From DTU032 sp964346175 (lineage in GTDB: Bacteria; Bacillota; Clostridia; Saccharofermentanales; DTU023), in NCBI GenBank assembly GCA_964346175.1, contig CAYFTG010000004.1, forward strand, positions 33,459-97,458: a stretch of DNA of 64,000 nucleotides, given 5' to 3'. A program made the translations under genes and the position numbers. This document shows, one piece after another, positions 8,745 to 17,923 of this stretch; positions within the stretch are counted from its first letter, which is position 1, and each line of letters begins with the position of its first letter. Under the pieces are notes generated by a model. The model was not told where the DNA came from. It saw only the letters and a list, made by a program, of their open reading frames with translations, and did no database searches.

Positions 8745-9802
8745 CTAGTCGTAAAGCTATAAGCCGTTTCTTCGCCACGCAAGAGACGCCGACCGGCTTT
8801 AGCCAGAGCCTCCATCTCCAACTCGCCGGGATAGATGTAAACATCTGCAATGAACTCTACCCGTTTTTGCACCTCTTCGGTGATAAACTTGGAATGAGCC
8901 AAACCTCCGGTGAGGATGATGGCCCGCACGTTCCCGCACACAACTGCGGCTAAAGAACTGATATATTTCGCAATCTGATAGGCCATTGCCTTGAACACCA
9001 ATGCTGCCTCTTCATCTCCTGCTTCTATGCGACTCTGCACTTCCCTGGCATCGTTGGTACCCAAATAAGAGATCAAGCCTCCACGCCCTATCTCGTAGCT
9101 GTACAATCCGTCTGCGCCTTCATTCGCAGCTATCTCCGATGCGGTGTATATAGGCAGAGCTCCTGCCCTTTCCGCAGAGAAGGGACCTTCATCCGCTGAG
9201 ATTACATCAATCAACTCCCCTTTGGCTTGAATATTCATCGAAAAGCCACCCCCCAGATGGGCAACGATTACATTCTCTTCTTCCAGCTCGAAACCCTCAG
9301 TTTCAGCAAATTTGCGCGCAACTGCGCGCGTATTCAGCACATGGGAATAGCTGCCACGGTTATAGCCCTTTACTCCCGAAAGTCGGGCTTCCGGCAATAA
9401 TTCATCTACAGAAATTGAATCATAAATATAAGCAGGAATACCGCCACCGTCCCGAGCTATCTGATAAGCAATCCCCGCCCCCATATTAGAAGCGTGTTCC
9501 TGTGCCGGACGATAAAGGAGAGTGTCCACCAAATGTTCATCAATGTAATACGCACCGTGCCGTACCGGCGGCAAAATGCCACCCCGGGACACAATGATAT
9601 CTAGTTCTTCAGCTTTTAAATCATTCTCCTGCAAAAACTCACGCAAAGCTGTGATTCTCATCTCCAGCTGATCATTGATGTGTTGGAATGCGGACAGAGT
9701 TTCTTTCGCATGGATTATTTTCTTTTCAGTCAAGCACTCTTTCTCGTCAAACAGAGCCGCTTTGGTTGAGGTTGAGCCGGGGTTAATTACTAAGATCTTC
9801 AT
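8741..9802 (-). CDS. buk: Butyrate kinase
   Basis: Converts butyryl phosphate and ADP to butyrate and ATP, the last step of ptb-buk butyrate fermentation, in the cytoplasm. It is an acetokinase/ASKHA-family protein of 353 residues, the normal length. Visible motifs are the N-terminal phosphate loop NPGSTSTK (residues about 7-14), VAHLGGGFSMN about residues 181-191, and AIILTGGLAHS about residues 294-304. It overlaps the ptb stop by four bases (ATGA), so it is translationally coupled to phosphotransbutyrylase. In organisms using amino acids the same pair can also act on propionyl or branched acyl groups, so butyrate specificity is family inference. Confidence 0.93.
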   Translation of the reverse strand: MKILVINPGSTSTKAALFDEKECLTEKKIIHAKETLSAFQHINDQLEMRITALREFLQENDLKAEELDIIVSRGGILPPVRHGAYYIDEHLVDTLLYRPAQEHASNMGAGIAYQIARDGGGIPAYIYDSISVDELLPEARLSGVKGYNRGSYSHVLNTRAVARKFAETEGFELEEENVIVAHLGGGFSMNIQAKGELIDVISADEGPFSAERAGALPIYTASEIAANEGADGLYSYEIGRGGLISYLGTNDAREVQSRIEAGDEEAALVFKAMAYQIAKYISSLAAVVCGNVRAIILTGGLAHSKFITEEVQKRVEFIADVYIYPGELEMEALAKAGRRLLRGEETAYSFTTS

Positions 9803-10713
9803 TTCTCTGCCCCTTCTTCCCGCGACTGAGCTAAGGCTGTGCCCAGTGCAATTGAATTCATAACTTCTTGAGCTGAGGCGCTGCGTGAGATGAGCAAGAT
9901 AGGTACTTCCGCCCCCACTATCAGTCCGCCCATTGCGCCGCCGCCACCAAATGCTAGGGCTTTTGCCAGGATATTACCTGAGACAAGATCAGGTAGCAAG
10001 AAGATATCAGCGTCGCCTGCTACCGGGCTTGTATATCCTTTGATAGCTGCTGCTGCGGGCACATAGGCTAGGTCAAAGGAGATGGGTCCCTCCACAATGC
10101 AGTTTCCATACTTCCCCTCTAAGGACTGTTCCTTCATATAGGCTGCATCAGTAGTTTCCTTTAATTTGGGATTAACTTTTTCCGAAGCAGCCAATACTGC
10201 TACCTTTGGTTGTGCAACGCCCAGCTTCTGTGCACATCTAACGGCATGTTGCAATATTTCTTCCTTTTGCTCTAAGCTTGGATAAGGAATCATTCCACCG
10301 TCCGTCAGAATAAAGAGCTTATGGTAGCTGGGCATATCCAGCCATCCCACATGCGTTAAGAGCTTACCTGTCGTTAGGCCGCTATCCTTCTTGAGCACAG
10401 CCCGCAGAAGAATGGAAGTGTCGAGATTGCCTTTCATCAACATCTGACATTCCCCTGCCGCAGTAGCAGACACCGCGTAGTCAGCGGCCTCCTCAGCCGA
10501 CTCAAGCACATAATAAGGATATTGAGATTGTCTGACTTGATCCAGAATCTCCTGATCAGTCGCAGTCGTCATGAAAAATGCTGCCGAAGCTAAACCAAGC
10601 TCCTCTGCCTCTTTGACTGCCTCCAAACTGCGAGAATCCGGTACAACTACCGCTATTACGGCTTTGCTTGCGAGTGTTTTCGCCTGTTCATAGATTGCAT
10701 CAAACTTGCTCAT
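9799..10713 (-). CDS. ptb: Phosphate butyryltransferase (phosphotransbutyrylase)
   Basis: Transfers the acyl group of butyryl-CoA to phosphate, feeding butyrate kinase. It belongs to the PTA/PTB family and has 304 residues, close to the usual 300. Recognisable parts are GECQMLMKGNLDTS about residues 87-100, LFILTDGGMIPYP about residues 132-144, GPISFDLAYVPAAA about residues 209-222, and DIFLLPDLVSGNILAKAL about residues 235-252. It is the first gene of the ptb-buk pair. The 177-base region upstream is shared with the divergent xdhABC operon and holds a promoter-like sequence and a palindrome. Confidence 0.93.
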   Translation of the reverse strand: MSKFDAIYEQAKTLASKAVIAVVVPDSRSLEAVKEAEELGLASAAFFMTTATDQEILDQVRQSQYPYYVLESAEEAADYAVSATAAGECQMLMKGNLDTSILLRAVLKKDSGLTTGKLLTHVGWLDMPSYHKLFILTDGGMIPYPSLEQKEEILQHAVRCAQKLGVAQPKVAVLAASEKVNPKLKETTDAAYMKEQSLEGKYGNCIVEGPISFDLAYVPAAAAIKGYTSPVAGDADIFLLPDLVSGNILAKALAFGGGGAMGGLIVGAEVPILLISRSASAQEVMNSIALGTALAQSREEGAEK

Positions 10714-10765
10714 AATGTCCCCCCCAAAGATATGGCTAGCTTTACTAGCATTATGTTAATAATAT

Positions 10766-10802
10766 AGTATAATTAGCACAGATAACACAGCAAATCTGTG
10801 TT
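10766..10802 (-). promoter_or_regulatory. Candidate ptb promoter with overlapping palindromic operator
   Basis: Reading the minus strand, TTGCTG (10788-10793) and TATACT (10766-10771) are 16 bases apart and would drive ptb-buk. The -35 lies inside an inverted repeat, AACACAG (10784-10790) and CTGTGTT (10796-10802) with a 5-base spacer. A regulator bound there could act on ptb and on the divergent xdh operon. The binding protein is not evident in the window. Confidence 0.45.
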
Positions 10803-10890
10803 GATAAAGCTATTTTTTCTCTACCAAGCTTTAAATATGATAAAATATATAAAATCACTATGTCGAGCTTAACATGAATGGAGGTTATAA

Positions 10891-13263
10891 ATGAGCGTTG
10901 GGAAAAGTATCAAAAGAGTAGACGCTTTTGATAAAGTTATAGGCAGAGCTCAGTATGCAGCTGATCTATGCGATGAAAAGGCTTTAATAGCTAAAATTCT
11001 CCCTTCCACAATTGCACACGGTCGTGTCATTAGCATGGACACTTCAGAGGCTGAAAAAATAAATGGTGTGGTAAAAATTATCACCTGCTTTGAGGTGCCG
11101 GACACGCCATTCCCTACCGCAGGCCATCCCTGGACAACAGATCCGGAACATCAGGATGTTGCTGACCGTTTGCTATTGAATGAACATGTTCGCTATTACG
11201 GAGATGAAATTGCTCTCGTAATCGCTGAAAATGAGATTGCGGCCAAGCAAGCTTTGGAAAAAATAAAAGTTGAATATGAAGAATACCCTCATATTCTCGA
11301 CCCAAGAGAGAGCATGAAAGAAGGCGCTCCGCTTATTCACGAGGAAATTACTCCGAATAACGTGCTGGCTTCATCAAGCATCCGCGAAGGTGACTTGGAG
11401 GAAGCGATTAAAGAAGAAGGCTTGAGGAAGATTGAGGGCTGGTATCATCTGCCCACAGTTCAACATTCCCATATTGAACCTAATGTTTGCTATGCCTACG
11501 TGGAGAAGAAACGTGTTGTAGTTGTTTCTTCCACCCAAATTCCGCACATCGTTCGCCGCGTAGTCGGCCAAGCCAACTGCATACCGTGGGGTGACGTTCG
11601 CATCATCAAGCCCTATATCGGCGGCGGTTTCGGCAATAAACAAGACGCGCTCTGGGAGCCATTGGTTGCTTTCGCTTCACTCAGCGTTGGTGGCCGTCTG
11701 GTTTTAATGGATACAACAAGAGAAGAAACTTTTGTAAACAACCGTGTTCGTCATGCTATGCATGCTCACATCACTTCATGGCTTCGTGAGGACGGAACCC
11801 TGGTCGCAAGAAAACTTAAGATCATTTCTGACCAAGGTGCCTACGCTTCACACGGCCACTCGGTCGTAGCTAAAGCGATGGGATCAGTTAATCAACTGTA
11901 TCCTTGCGATAATTTTGAAGCCGACAGCTATACTGTTTACACCAACAAACAAGCGGGCGGAGCTATGCGTGGATATGGCATGCCGCAAGCTACCTTTTTT
12001 ACAGAATCCCATATAGAAGATATCTGTAAAGAATTATCTTTAGACTCGGTTCAGTTCAGACGCAAAAATTCAATGCCCAAAGGCTTCATCTGCGACTTCA
12101 GCAAGAACCAAAACTATTACGACACATATAATCAGCTGATTGATAAGGTAGTCGAAATGACCGATTACCATGAGAAACGCAAGCTTTACTCTGAACCTCA
12201 GGAAGGACCGGTTAGACGCGGCATCGGCATGTCGCTCTTCTGGTACAACACCGGGGTTTGGCCGATTTCAATCGAGACTTCCGCCTGCCGTATGGTCTTG
12301 AACCAAGATGGCTCCATTCAGGTTCAGCTCGGAGAAACTGAAATCGGACAAGGAGCCGATACGGCCTTCTCACAGATGGCTGCCGCTGCTGTAGGTATCC
12401 CGGTTGAAGATGTCAACATTGTCTCCACACAGGATACCGATATAACACCCTTCGGCCTGGGTGCTTATGCCTCTCGTCAGACCTACGTTGCCGGTTTTTC
12501 CATCAAGCAAACCGGGACTATTCTCAAAGAGCGCATCCTGCAAAATGCTCACAGATATGTGCGCATGCCGGTAGAGATGCTCGATTTAGTGGATGGCAAG
12601 ATTGTTCGCAAGACTGATGGTAGTGAATTGATGGATCTGTGCGATCTTTCACTCAATGTGCTTTACTGCCACGAACAAGGCAATCACATCACAGCGGAAA
12701 GTACTTACCAAGTTAAGAGTAACGCGTACTCCTTTGGAGTCAGCGTCGCTGAAGTGGAAGTTGATATACCTCTGTGTAAGGTTGAAATACTCGACATTTG
12801 CAACGTGCATGACGCAGGTAATTTAATTAATCCGCAAACTTCAGAAGCGCAGGTTCATGGCGGCATGAGCATGAGTATCGGCTACGGTCTTTATGAACAG
12901 TTGCTTCATGATGAAAATACCGGTCGGGTCTTGAATGACAACCTCTTAGACTACAAGCTCTGCACTAGTATGGACCACCCTGACTTGAAGGTTGCTTTCG
13001 TGGAGAATCCTGAGCCGACCAGTCCTTTCGGCACCAGAGCTCTGGGAGAACCTCCGACGTGTTCCCCTGCCGTAGCTATTCGCAACGCCATTTTGCAAGC
13101 TACAGGCGTTGCTTTCAATACGCTGCCGATCACACCGCACTTACTCTTCGAAGGTTTCAGTGAAGCCGGCCTTTTAGGTTCAGAGAAGGAAGCCAAGATC
13201 CGCCGCGATCATTATGAAAAAAATAGAGACGATCTAAATAAAACGTCTCAGGAAATAGCATAG
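10891..13263 (+). CDS. xdhA: Xanthine dehydrogenase, molybdenum-binding subunit
   Basis: The large catalytic subunit of a three-subunit molybdenum hydroxylase that oxidises hypoxanthine/xanthine or a related heterocycle. The architecture is an aldehyde oxidase a/b hammerhead domain (about residues 15-130) followed by the molybdopterin-binding domains. It closely follows E. coli XdhA along its length. Shared blocks include VVSSTQIPHIVRRVVGQA, IKPYIGGGFGNKQD, GGAMRGYGMPQ, GETEIGQGADT and a C-terminal LGEPP with the catalytic Glu. The 790-residue length is slightly longer than E. coli (752). ATG 10891 follows GGAGG. It is first of three genes in the order Mo, FAD, Fe-S subunit. The substrate could also be another purine or N-heterocycle. 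Confidence 0.9.
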   Translation: MSVGKSIKRVDAFDKVIGRAQYAADLCDEKALIAKILPSTIAHGRVISMDTSEAEKINGVVKIITCFEVPDTPFPTAGHPWTTDPEHQDVADRLLLNEHVRYYGDEIALVIAENEIAAKQALEKIKVEYEEYPHILDPRESMKEGAPLIHEEITPNNVLASSSIREGDLEEAIKEEGLRKIEGWYHLPTVQHSHIEPNVCYAYVEKKRVVVVSSTQIPHIVRRVVGQANCIPWGDVRIIKPYIGGGFGNKQDALWEPLVAFASLSVGGRLVLMDTTREETFVNNRVRHAMHAHITSWLREDGTLVARKLKIISDQGAYASHGHSVVAKAMGSVNQLYPCDNFEADSYTVYTNKQAGGAMRGYGMPQATFFTESHIEDICKELSLDSVQFRRKNSMPKGFICDFSKNQNYYDTYNQLIDKVVEMTDYHEKRKLYSEPQEGPVRRGIGMSLFWYNTGVWPISIETSACRMVLNQDGSIQVQLGETEIGQGADTAFSQMAAAAVGIPVEDVNIVSTQDTDITPFGLGAYASRQTYVAGFSIKQTGTILKERILQNAHRYVRMPVEMLDLVDGKIVRKTDGSELMDLCDLSLNVLYCHEQGNHITAESTYQVKSNAYSFGVSVAEVEVDIPLCKVEILDICNVHDAGNLINPQTSEAQVHGGMSMSIGYGLYEQLLHDENTGRVLNDNLLDYKLCTSMDHPDLKVAFVENPEPTSPFGTRALGEPPTCSPAVAIRNAILQATGVAFNTLPITPHLLFEGFSEAGLLGSEKEAKIRRDHYEKNRDDLNKTSQEIA

Positions 13264-13272
13264 GAGGCTGCA

Positions 13273-14160
13273 ATGAAGTACGATATTAAAAAACTCTATG
13301 AAGCCACATCGCTTGATCATGCGATTAGCTTACTCGAGCAGCATCCTGAAGCTAAGATCATTGCGGGCGGCTCTGACGTTCTTATCGGTATACGTGGCGG
13401 TGAACTTGCCGGCTGCACTCTAGTAAGTATTTACGGACTTGATGATCTGAGGGGTGTGAGCCTAGAAGACGATGGAACCATTCGCATCGGTTCACTGACG
13501 AGTTTCACTAACATTACTCGTAACGAAATTATTAATAAATATGTACCCTTCCTCGGCGAAGCAGCCGGATCCGTAGGTGGACCGCAAGTCCGTAATATCG
13601 GTACCATCGGCGGCAACACCTGCAACGGTGTTACTTCAGCCGATACTGCCTCTACCTTACTGGCACTTGATGCCATCATAGAGGTCAAAGGTAAAGACGG
13701 TTATCGTCGCATTCCGATTAAGGACTGGTACATTAAGGCTAAAGTAGTCGATCTAAAGCCCACAGAAGTTCAAACCGGAATCTTATTGCCCAAAGAATCT
13801 TATGAAAACTATTTCGGCTATTACTTCAAATACAGCATGCGCCATGCTATGGATATCGCAACCTGCGGCTGCTCCGTCAATGTCAAGCTCTCAGATGATA
13901 AGAAAAGCATCTCTGATGTGCGTATTGCCTATGGTGTAGCCGGTCCTGTTCCCCTACGTGCTCGGACAGCAGAAACTGCCGTCAAAGGCCGTTCGGTAAA
14001 CTTGGATACAATTGAATTGTTCTCGGAGAAAGTTAAGGAAGACATCAACCCGAGAACCAGTTGGCGCGCTACAAAAGAATTCCGCACACATTTGATGACA
14101 GAACTGGCACGTAGATGCCTGATCGAATCAGTGCGTCGTTCAGGAGGTACTTTTCAATGA
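13273..14160 (+). CDS. xdhB: Xanthine dehydrogenase, FAD-binding subunit
   Basis: The FAD-carrying subunit that passes electrons from the molybdenum and Fe-S centres to NAD+ or another acceptor. At 295 residues it matches E. coli XdhB (292). The FAD-binding domain shows IIAGGSDVLIGIRGGE about residues 31-46 and VGGPQVRNIGTIGGNTCNG about residues 97-116. The C-terminal CO dehydrogenase flavoprotein domain includes VRIAYGVAGPVPLRA. The ATG lies 9 bases after the xdhA stop, preceded by TAGGAGG, so translation is coupled. Confidence 0.92.
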   Translation: MKYDIKKLYEATSLDHAISLLEQHPEAKIIAGGSDVLIGIRGGELAGCTLVSIYGLDDLRGVSLEDDGTIRIGSLTSFTNITRNEIINKYVPFLGEAAGSVGGPQVRNIGTIGGNTCNGVTSADTASTLLALDAIIEVKGKDGYRRIPIKDWYIKAKVVDLKPTEVQTGILLPKESYENYFGYYFKYSMRHAMDIATCGCSVNVKLSDDKKSISDVRIAYGVAGPVPLRARTAETAVKGRSVNLDTIELFSEKVKEDINPRTSWRATKEFRTHLMTELARRCLIESVRRSGGTFQ

Positions 14161-14663
14161 GTGATATACAATACAAAGAAATAAAATTTACTGTTAATGG
14201 CAAAGAGCTATCGCTGATGATCGATGTGCGCGCTTCTCTCTTGGAAGTCTTACGCAACGATCTACGCCTGCACTCAGTGAAAAAGGGTTGTGAAGTCGGA
14301 GAATGCGGTGCCTGTACAGTCTTAATTGATGGAGAGCCCTTTGATTCCTGCATTTACCTAGCCATCTGGGCCGAGGGGAAAGAAATCATGACAGTCGAAG
14401 GACTTGTGGGTGAAGATTGCTCCATTTCCGACATTCAGCAGGACTTTATTGATGAAGCAGCCGTTCAGTGCGGCTTTTGCACCCCGGGATTGATCATGAC
14501 AGCTTACAGTGTGGTTAGCACCGGACAGAGATATACGCGCGATGAACTGCGTCACAAACTGGCTGGCAATATGTGCCGCTGCACCGGTTATCACAACATC
14601 ATCAACGCTGTGGAAAAAACTATGCTGAGGCGTATTGAAGCAGCGGAAGCTCAAGAAAAATAA
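14157..14663 (+). CDS. xdhC: Xanthine dehydrogenase, 2Fe-2S subunit
   Basis: The small subunit carrying two [2Fe-2S] clusters for intramolecular electron transfer. The plant-type ferredoxin cluster ligands are GCEVGECGACTVLIDG plus a later Cys in FDSC. The second, four-helix cluster uses QCGFCTPG and NMCRCTGY. The chosen ATG at 14157 overlaps the xdhB stop (ATGA) and sits 8 bases after AGGAGGT. An upstream in-frame ATG at 14115 lies inside xdhB and has no ribosome site. The protein has 168 residues. A strong bidirectional terminator follows. Confidence 0.92.
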   Translation: MSDIQYKEIKFTVNGKELSLMIDVRASLLEVLRNDLRLHSVKKGCEVGECGACTVLIDGEPFDSCIYLAIWAEGKEIMTVEGLVGEDCSISDIQQDFIDEAAVQCGFCTPGLIMTAYSVVSTGQRYTRDELRHKLAGNMCRCTGYHNIINAVEKTMLRRIEAAEAQEK

Positions 14664-14685
14664 AATAGCAACTTGCTACTGTAAA

Positions 14686-14718
14686 AAAGGGACTGACTTA
14701 GCTTAAGTCAGTCCCTTT
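14686..14718. terminator. Bidirectional terminator between xdhC and the HIT gene
   Basis: A perfect 15-bp stem (14686-14700 with 14704-14718) and a 3-base loop. It is flanked by A-rich sequence on the left and T-rich sequence on the right, so it can stop transcription from both converging genes. Confidence 0.9.
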
Positions 14719-14734
14719 AATATTTCTGAAACTT

Positions 14735-15088
14735 TTAGATAATACTTGGTCCTAGACTTCTCCCGCCGATTAAGTGGTAATGTGTGTGCATAACGGTCTG
14801 CCCGCCTTCAGCACCACAATTATTTATTAGGCGGAAACCCTTTTCAGCAACTCCCAGCTCTCCTGCTATTAACTCTAAGGCTGCCATTAGGTCCTTTAGT
14901 TCTTCAAGACCTTCTGCTTTGGAACTCATATCGAGAATATTTTCATAATGCCCCTTGGGCACAATCAAAACATGTACGGGAGCTACCGGATTCGCATCTT
15001 GGAAAGCCAAAACATTTTCGTTCTCAAAAACTATCGTTGCAGGTATTTCTTTATTTATTATTTTACAAAAAATGCAATCTTCTGCCAT
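14735..15088 (-). CDS. HIT family (histidine triad) nucleotide-binding hydrolase, HinT-like
   Basis: A small cytoplasmic nucleoside phosphoramidase / AMP-lysine hydrolase of the HIT branch I type. The 117-residue length is typical. The N-terminal CIFCKIINKEIP motif with two cysteines is characteristic of bacterial HinT, and the catalytic triad is HTHYHLIGG (about residues 100-108). ATG 15088 follows AAGGAG. It lies 21 bases downstream of alaS in the same direction and probably shares its transcript. The physiological substrate is unknown, as for most HinT proteins. Confidence 0.92.
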   Translation of the reverse strand: MAEDCIFCKIINKEIPATIVFENENVLAFQDANPVAPVHVLIVPKGHYENILDMSSKAEGLEELKDLMAALELIAGELGVAEKGFRLINNCGAEGGQTVMHTHYHLIGGRSLGPSII

Positions 15089-15109
15089 AATTAACTCCTT
15101 TTTAGGGGA

Positions 15110-17782
15110 TCAATTTCCTGTTATCTCTTTTAGTTTATCACGAGCAGCAGTGAAAGCCTCGGTAATCTTCTCCGGATCATTACCGCCCCCTTGCGCCATA
15201 GCAGGTTTGCCGCCGCCTTTACCGCCGCTAATTGTCGCAGCTAAGCGGATCAGGTCACCAGCTTTTGCCCCGGCTTCAACAGCGGATTTACCTAACATCG
15301 CCAGCCAAATAATCTTATCGGCTGCAAGTGTGGAAGCCAGCAAGACAACAGCATTATCACCCAAGTGATCGCGTATGTGATCTCCGGCTTCGCGCATTTC
15401 ATCTGCTTCAAAACCATCAAGTTCAGCGAAGATATATTCCAGATCTCCGATCTTAGCGCTTTGATCCAGCAATTCGGAAACGACCTCACCACGTTCTTGT
15501 CTTTGTTGAGCGGCGAGTTCTGCTTGGAGTTCCTTAAACTCTTCTTCCCTCTCATCAATACGGCTGATAATATCGTTAGCCTGATCGAGGTGGAAACGTT
15601 GTAACAAGCGTCTGACAACAGAGCGGCTCAAGAAAGCCGCAGTATGAGCAGCTTCACCGGTAATGGCTTCAATACGCCTGACGCCAGAAGCAATGCCGCC
15701 CTCAGACGAAATGAAGAAGAGGCCGATCTCTCCGCTTGAACTTAGGTGGGTTCCGCCACAGAGCTCGCAAGAGAAATCTCCGATTGTTATTACTCGCACA
15801 TCCTCTTCATAGCTCTCGTCAAACAATGCCATTGCTCCGGAAGCACGAGCTTCCTCAAGACTTTTGACTTCAGTTACAACCGGATAATTATCCATAATAG
15901 CCGAATTGACTAATTCTTCAATTTTGTCCCTTTCTTCAATGCTCAAGGGCTCTTCGTGCTGAAAGTCAAAGCGCAGTCTCGTTGCAGAAACATAAGACCC
16001 TTTTTGTATAACATGATCACCTAAGACGCGCCTTAAAGCTTCGTGCAGGAGATGAGTCGCAGTATGATTGCGGGCAATTGAAAGTCTTCTTCTGCGATCT
16101 ACTCGACCGTTGACTTTCATACCACTAATGAAACTGCCGGAAGTGATTTTTGCCTGGTGCAAGTAAATCCCATCAACCTCTTCCGTATTAAGAACCTCAG
16201 CTTTAGATTCACCTCCGCCCAGAGCAGTCAAAACTCCTTGATCTCCAACTTGACCGCCCCCTTCTGCGTAAAAAGGCGAAGATTTAAACACAAAGATTAC
16301 TTCTTCACCCTCTTTGGCTTCCGATGCAGTTTCCAAGACATTGGATTCTTTAGGGGCGCGCAAAATGAACTCAACATCCATTTCTGCCTCCAATTGCTCG
16401 TAACCCAAGAATTTCGTCTCTCCTACTGACTTAACTTCCGCAGGAACTTGCAGACTTCCCCAAGCAGTGGAAACTTTCTCCTGAGTTGCGCGGCGCGCTC
16501 TCTCTCTTTGCCGGTCCATCAAGCGCTTAAAATGTTCTCGGTCAACTTTGAGAAAACGTTCATTGGCAATCTCCGCTGTCAGATCTACAGGAAAACCGAA
16601 AGTGTCGTGCAAAAGAAAAGCGACATCACCGGTTAGCACATCTTTCATTTCTTTGCGCGTCTTCTCTATTTTTTCATTCAATATTTCTAAGCCTTGCTGC
16701 AAGGTTCGACCGAAGCGTTCTTCTTCTCGTACTAAAACACGTAAAATACGGTCTTCATTTTTTAACTCCGGATAGTACTCAACGGATTGTGCAATAGCTA
16801 CTTGAGTCAGATCACTAAGGAAAGGTTCCTTGACACCGAGCAATCTGCCATAGCGAACTGCACGCCTGATCAAACGTCTGAGCACATAGCCCCTACCTTC
16901 ATTGCTAGGAATAACGCCGTCGGCAATCATCATCATTGCGGAACGCACATGATCCGTAATTACGCGGATGGCTATATCGTCTTCGTTGTTTTTTCCATAT
17001 TCCTTGCCGCTGATTTCACTGACCTTATCTAGGATTGCGCGTACTGTGTCTACTTCAAAGAGGCTCTTTACGCCCTGCATGATGGCAGCTATTCGTTCGA
17101 GACCAGCACCGGTGTCAATATTTTTTTGCTTTAGCGGAGTATAGGAACCGTCTTCTTCACGAGAAAACTCAGTAAAAACCAGATTCCAAAACTCTACATA
17201 GCGATCGCAATCACAGCCGACATCACAGTTGGGATCATCGCATGCAAAGTCCGGACCACGATCAAAAAACATTTCTGAGCAAGGTCCACAGGGTCCGGTT
17301 CCGTGTTCCCAGAAATTGTCTTTATCAAAACGGCGTATGCGCTCGGCAGGGACTCCTACTTCCTCGTGCCAAATATCATAGGCCTCATCATCCTCGCAAT
17401 GAACTGTAATAAACAGCTGTTCTGTAGGCAATTCCAGCCATTCTGTGACAAACTCCCACGCCCAAGCAATAGCTTCGCGTTTGAAATAATCACCAAAAGA
17501 AAAGTTACCCAGCATTTCAAAATAGGTTCCATGCCGATCTGAGATGCCTACATTTTCTATATCGGGCGTTCTAATGCATTTTTGGCAAGTGGCAACGCGT
17601 TTGGACGGTGGTGTTGTTGCACCTGTGAACCAGTTTTTCATCGGGGTCATTCCCGCATTAATCAGTAAGATTGAGGGGTCGTCTTTCGGTATTAAAGAAA
17701 AACTCGGCAGTATAAGATGATCTTTTTCCTTAAAGAATTCTAGGAACATTGATCGAATTGTGTTTAGACTAAGAGGCTTCAT
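15110..17782 (-). CDS. alaS: Alanyl-tRNA synthetase
   Basis: Charges tRNA-Ala in the cytoplasm and edits mischarged serine and glycine. It has 890 residues, about the usual length. The order is: class II catalytic domain with motif 2 region (SDRHGTYFEMLGNFSFGDYF), C-rich insertion (CDDPNCDVGCDCDRY), tRNA recognition region, editing domain with HTATHLLHE and CELCGGTHL zinc ligands, and C-terminal DHHA1 domain with SGGKGGGKPAMAQGGG. Motif 1 contains INAGMTPMKNWFTG. ATG 17782 is preceded by AAGGAG. The CDNPNC-like insertion is found in many Clostridia. Its own leader contains a GC-rich hairpin but no T-box sequence that I can find. Confidence 0.96.
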   Translation of the reverse strand: MKPLSLNTIRSMFLEFFKEKDHLILPSFSLIPKDDPSILLINAGMTPMKNWFTGATTPPSKRVATCQKCIRTPDIENVGISDRHGTYFEMLGNFSFGDYFKREAIAWAWEFVTEWLELPTEQLFITVHCEDDEAYDIWHEEVGVPAERIRRFDKDNFWEHGTGPCGPCSEMFFDRGPDFACDDPNCDVGCDCDRYVEFWNLVFTEFSREEDGSYTPLKQKNIDTGAGLERIAAIMQGVKSLFEVDTVRAILDKVSEISGKEYGKNNEDDIAIRVITDHVRSAMMMIADGVIPSNEGRGYVLRRLIRRAVRYGRLLGVKEPFLSDLTQVAIAQSVEYYPELKNEDRILRVLVREEERFGRTLQQGLEILNEKIEKTRKEMKDVLTGDVAFLLHDTFGFPVDLTAEIANERFLKVDREHFKRLMDRQRERARRATQEKVSTAWGSLQVPAEVKSVGETKFLGYEQLEAEMDVEFILRAPKESNVLETASEAKEGEEVIFVFKSSPFYAEGGGQVGDQGVLTALGGGESKAEVLNTEEVDGIYLHQAKITSGSFISGMKVNGRVDRRRRLSIARNHTATHLLHEALRRVLGDHVIQKGSYVSATRLRFDFQHEEPLSIEERDKIEELVNSAIMDNYPVVTEVKSLEEARASGAMALFDESYEEDVRVITIGDFSCELCGGTHLSSSGEIGLFFISSEGGIASGVRRIEAITGEAAHTAAFLSRSVVRRLLQRFHLDQANDIISRIDEREEEFKELQAELAAQQRQERGEVVSELLDQSAKIGDLEYIFAELDGFEADEMREAGDHIRDHLGDNAVVLLASTLAADKIIWLAMLGKSAVEAGAKAGDLIRLAATISGGKGGGKPAMAQGGGNDPEKITEAFTAARDKLKEITGN

Positions 17783-17824
17783 GCACGGGGCTCCTTGTTA
17801 TTAAATATTATTCTATAATTCAAA

Positions 17825-17865
17825 GGCGGCTGACACTGTGTCCTGGAGAACATTGTGACGCCGCC
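17825..17865 (-). promoter_or_regulatory. GC-rich hairpin between the LysM protein gene and alaS
   Basis: GGCGGC (17825-17830) pairs with GCCGCC (17860-17865), and inner bases extend the helix. Only a weak T-run follows on the minus strand. It may end the upstream gene or form part of the alaS leader. No T-box core is present. Confidence 0.35.
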
Positions 17866-17923
17866 CTATATTCTATATCTTTTGTCTCTGTCTTACAAAA
17901 CAGTGAGCAAATTTATCAGTAAT

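Noticed and set aside
13431..13688. Minus-strand frame inside xdhB, and similar long antisense frames within xdhA, alaS, pheT and nupO
   Set aside because: They mirror strongly coding genes on the other strand, lack ribosome sites and have no recognisable protein features.
17783..17923. T-box leader for alaS
   Set aside because: No GGTGGNACCGCG core in either strand; only a GC-rich hairpin.
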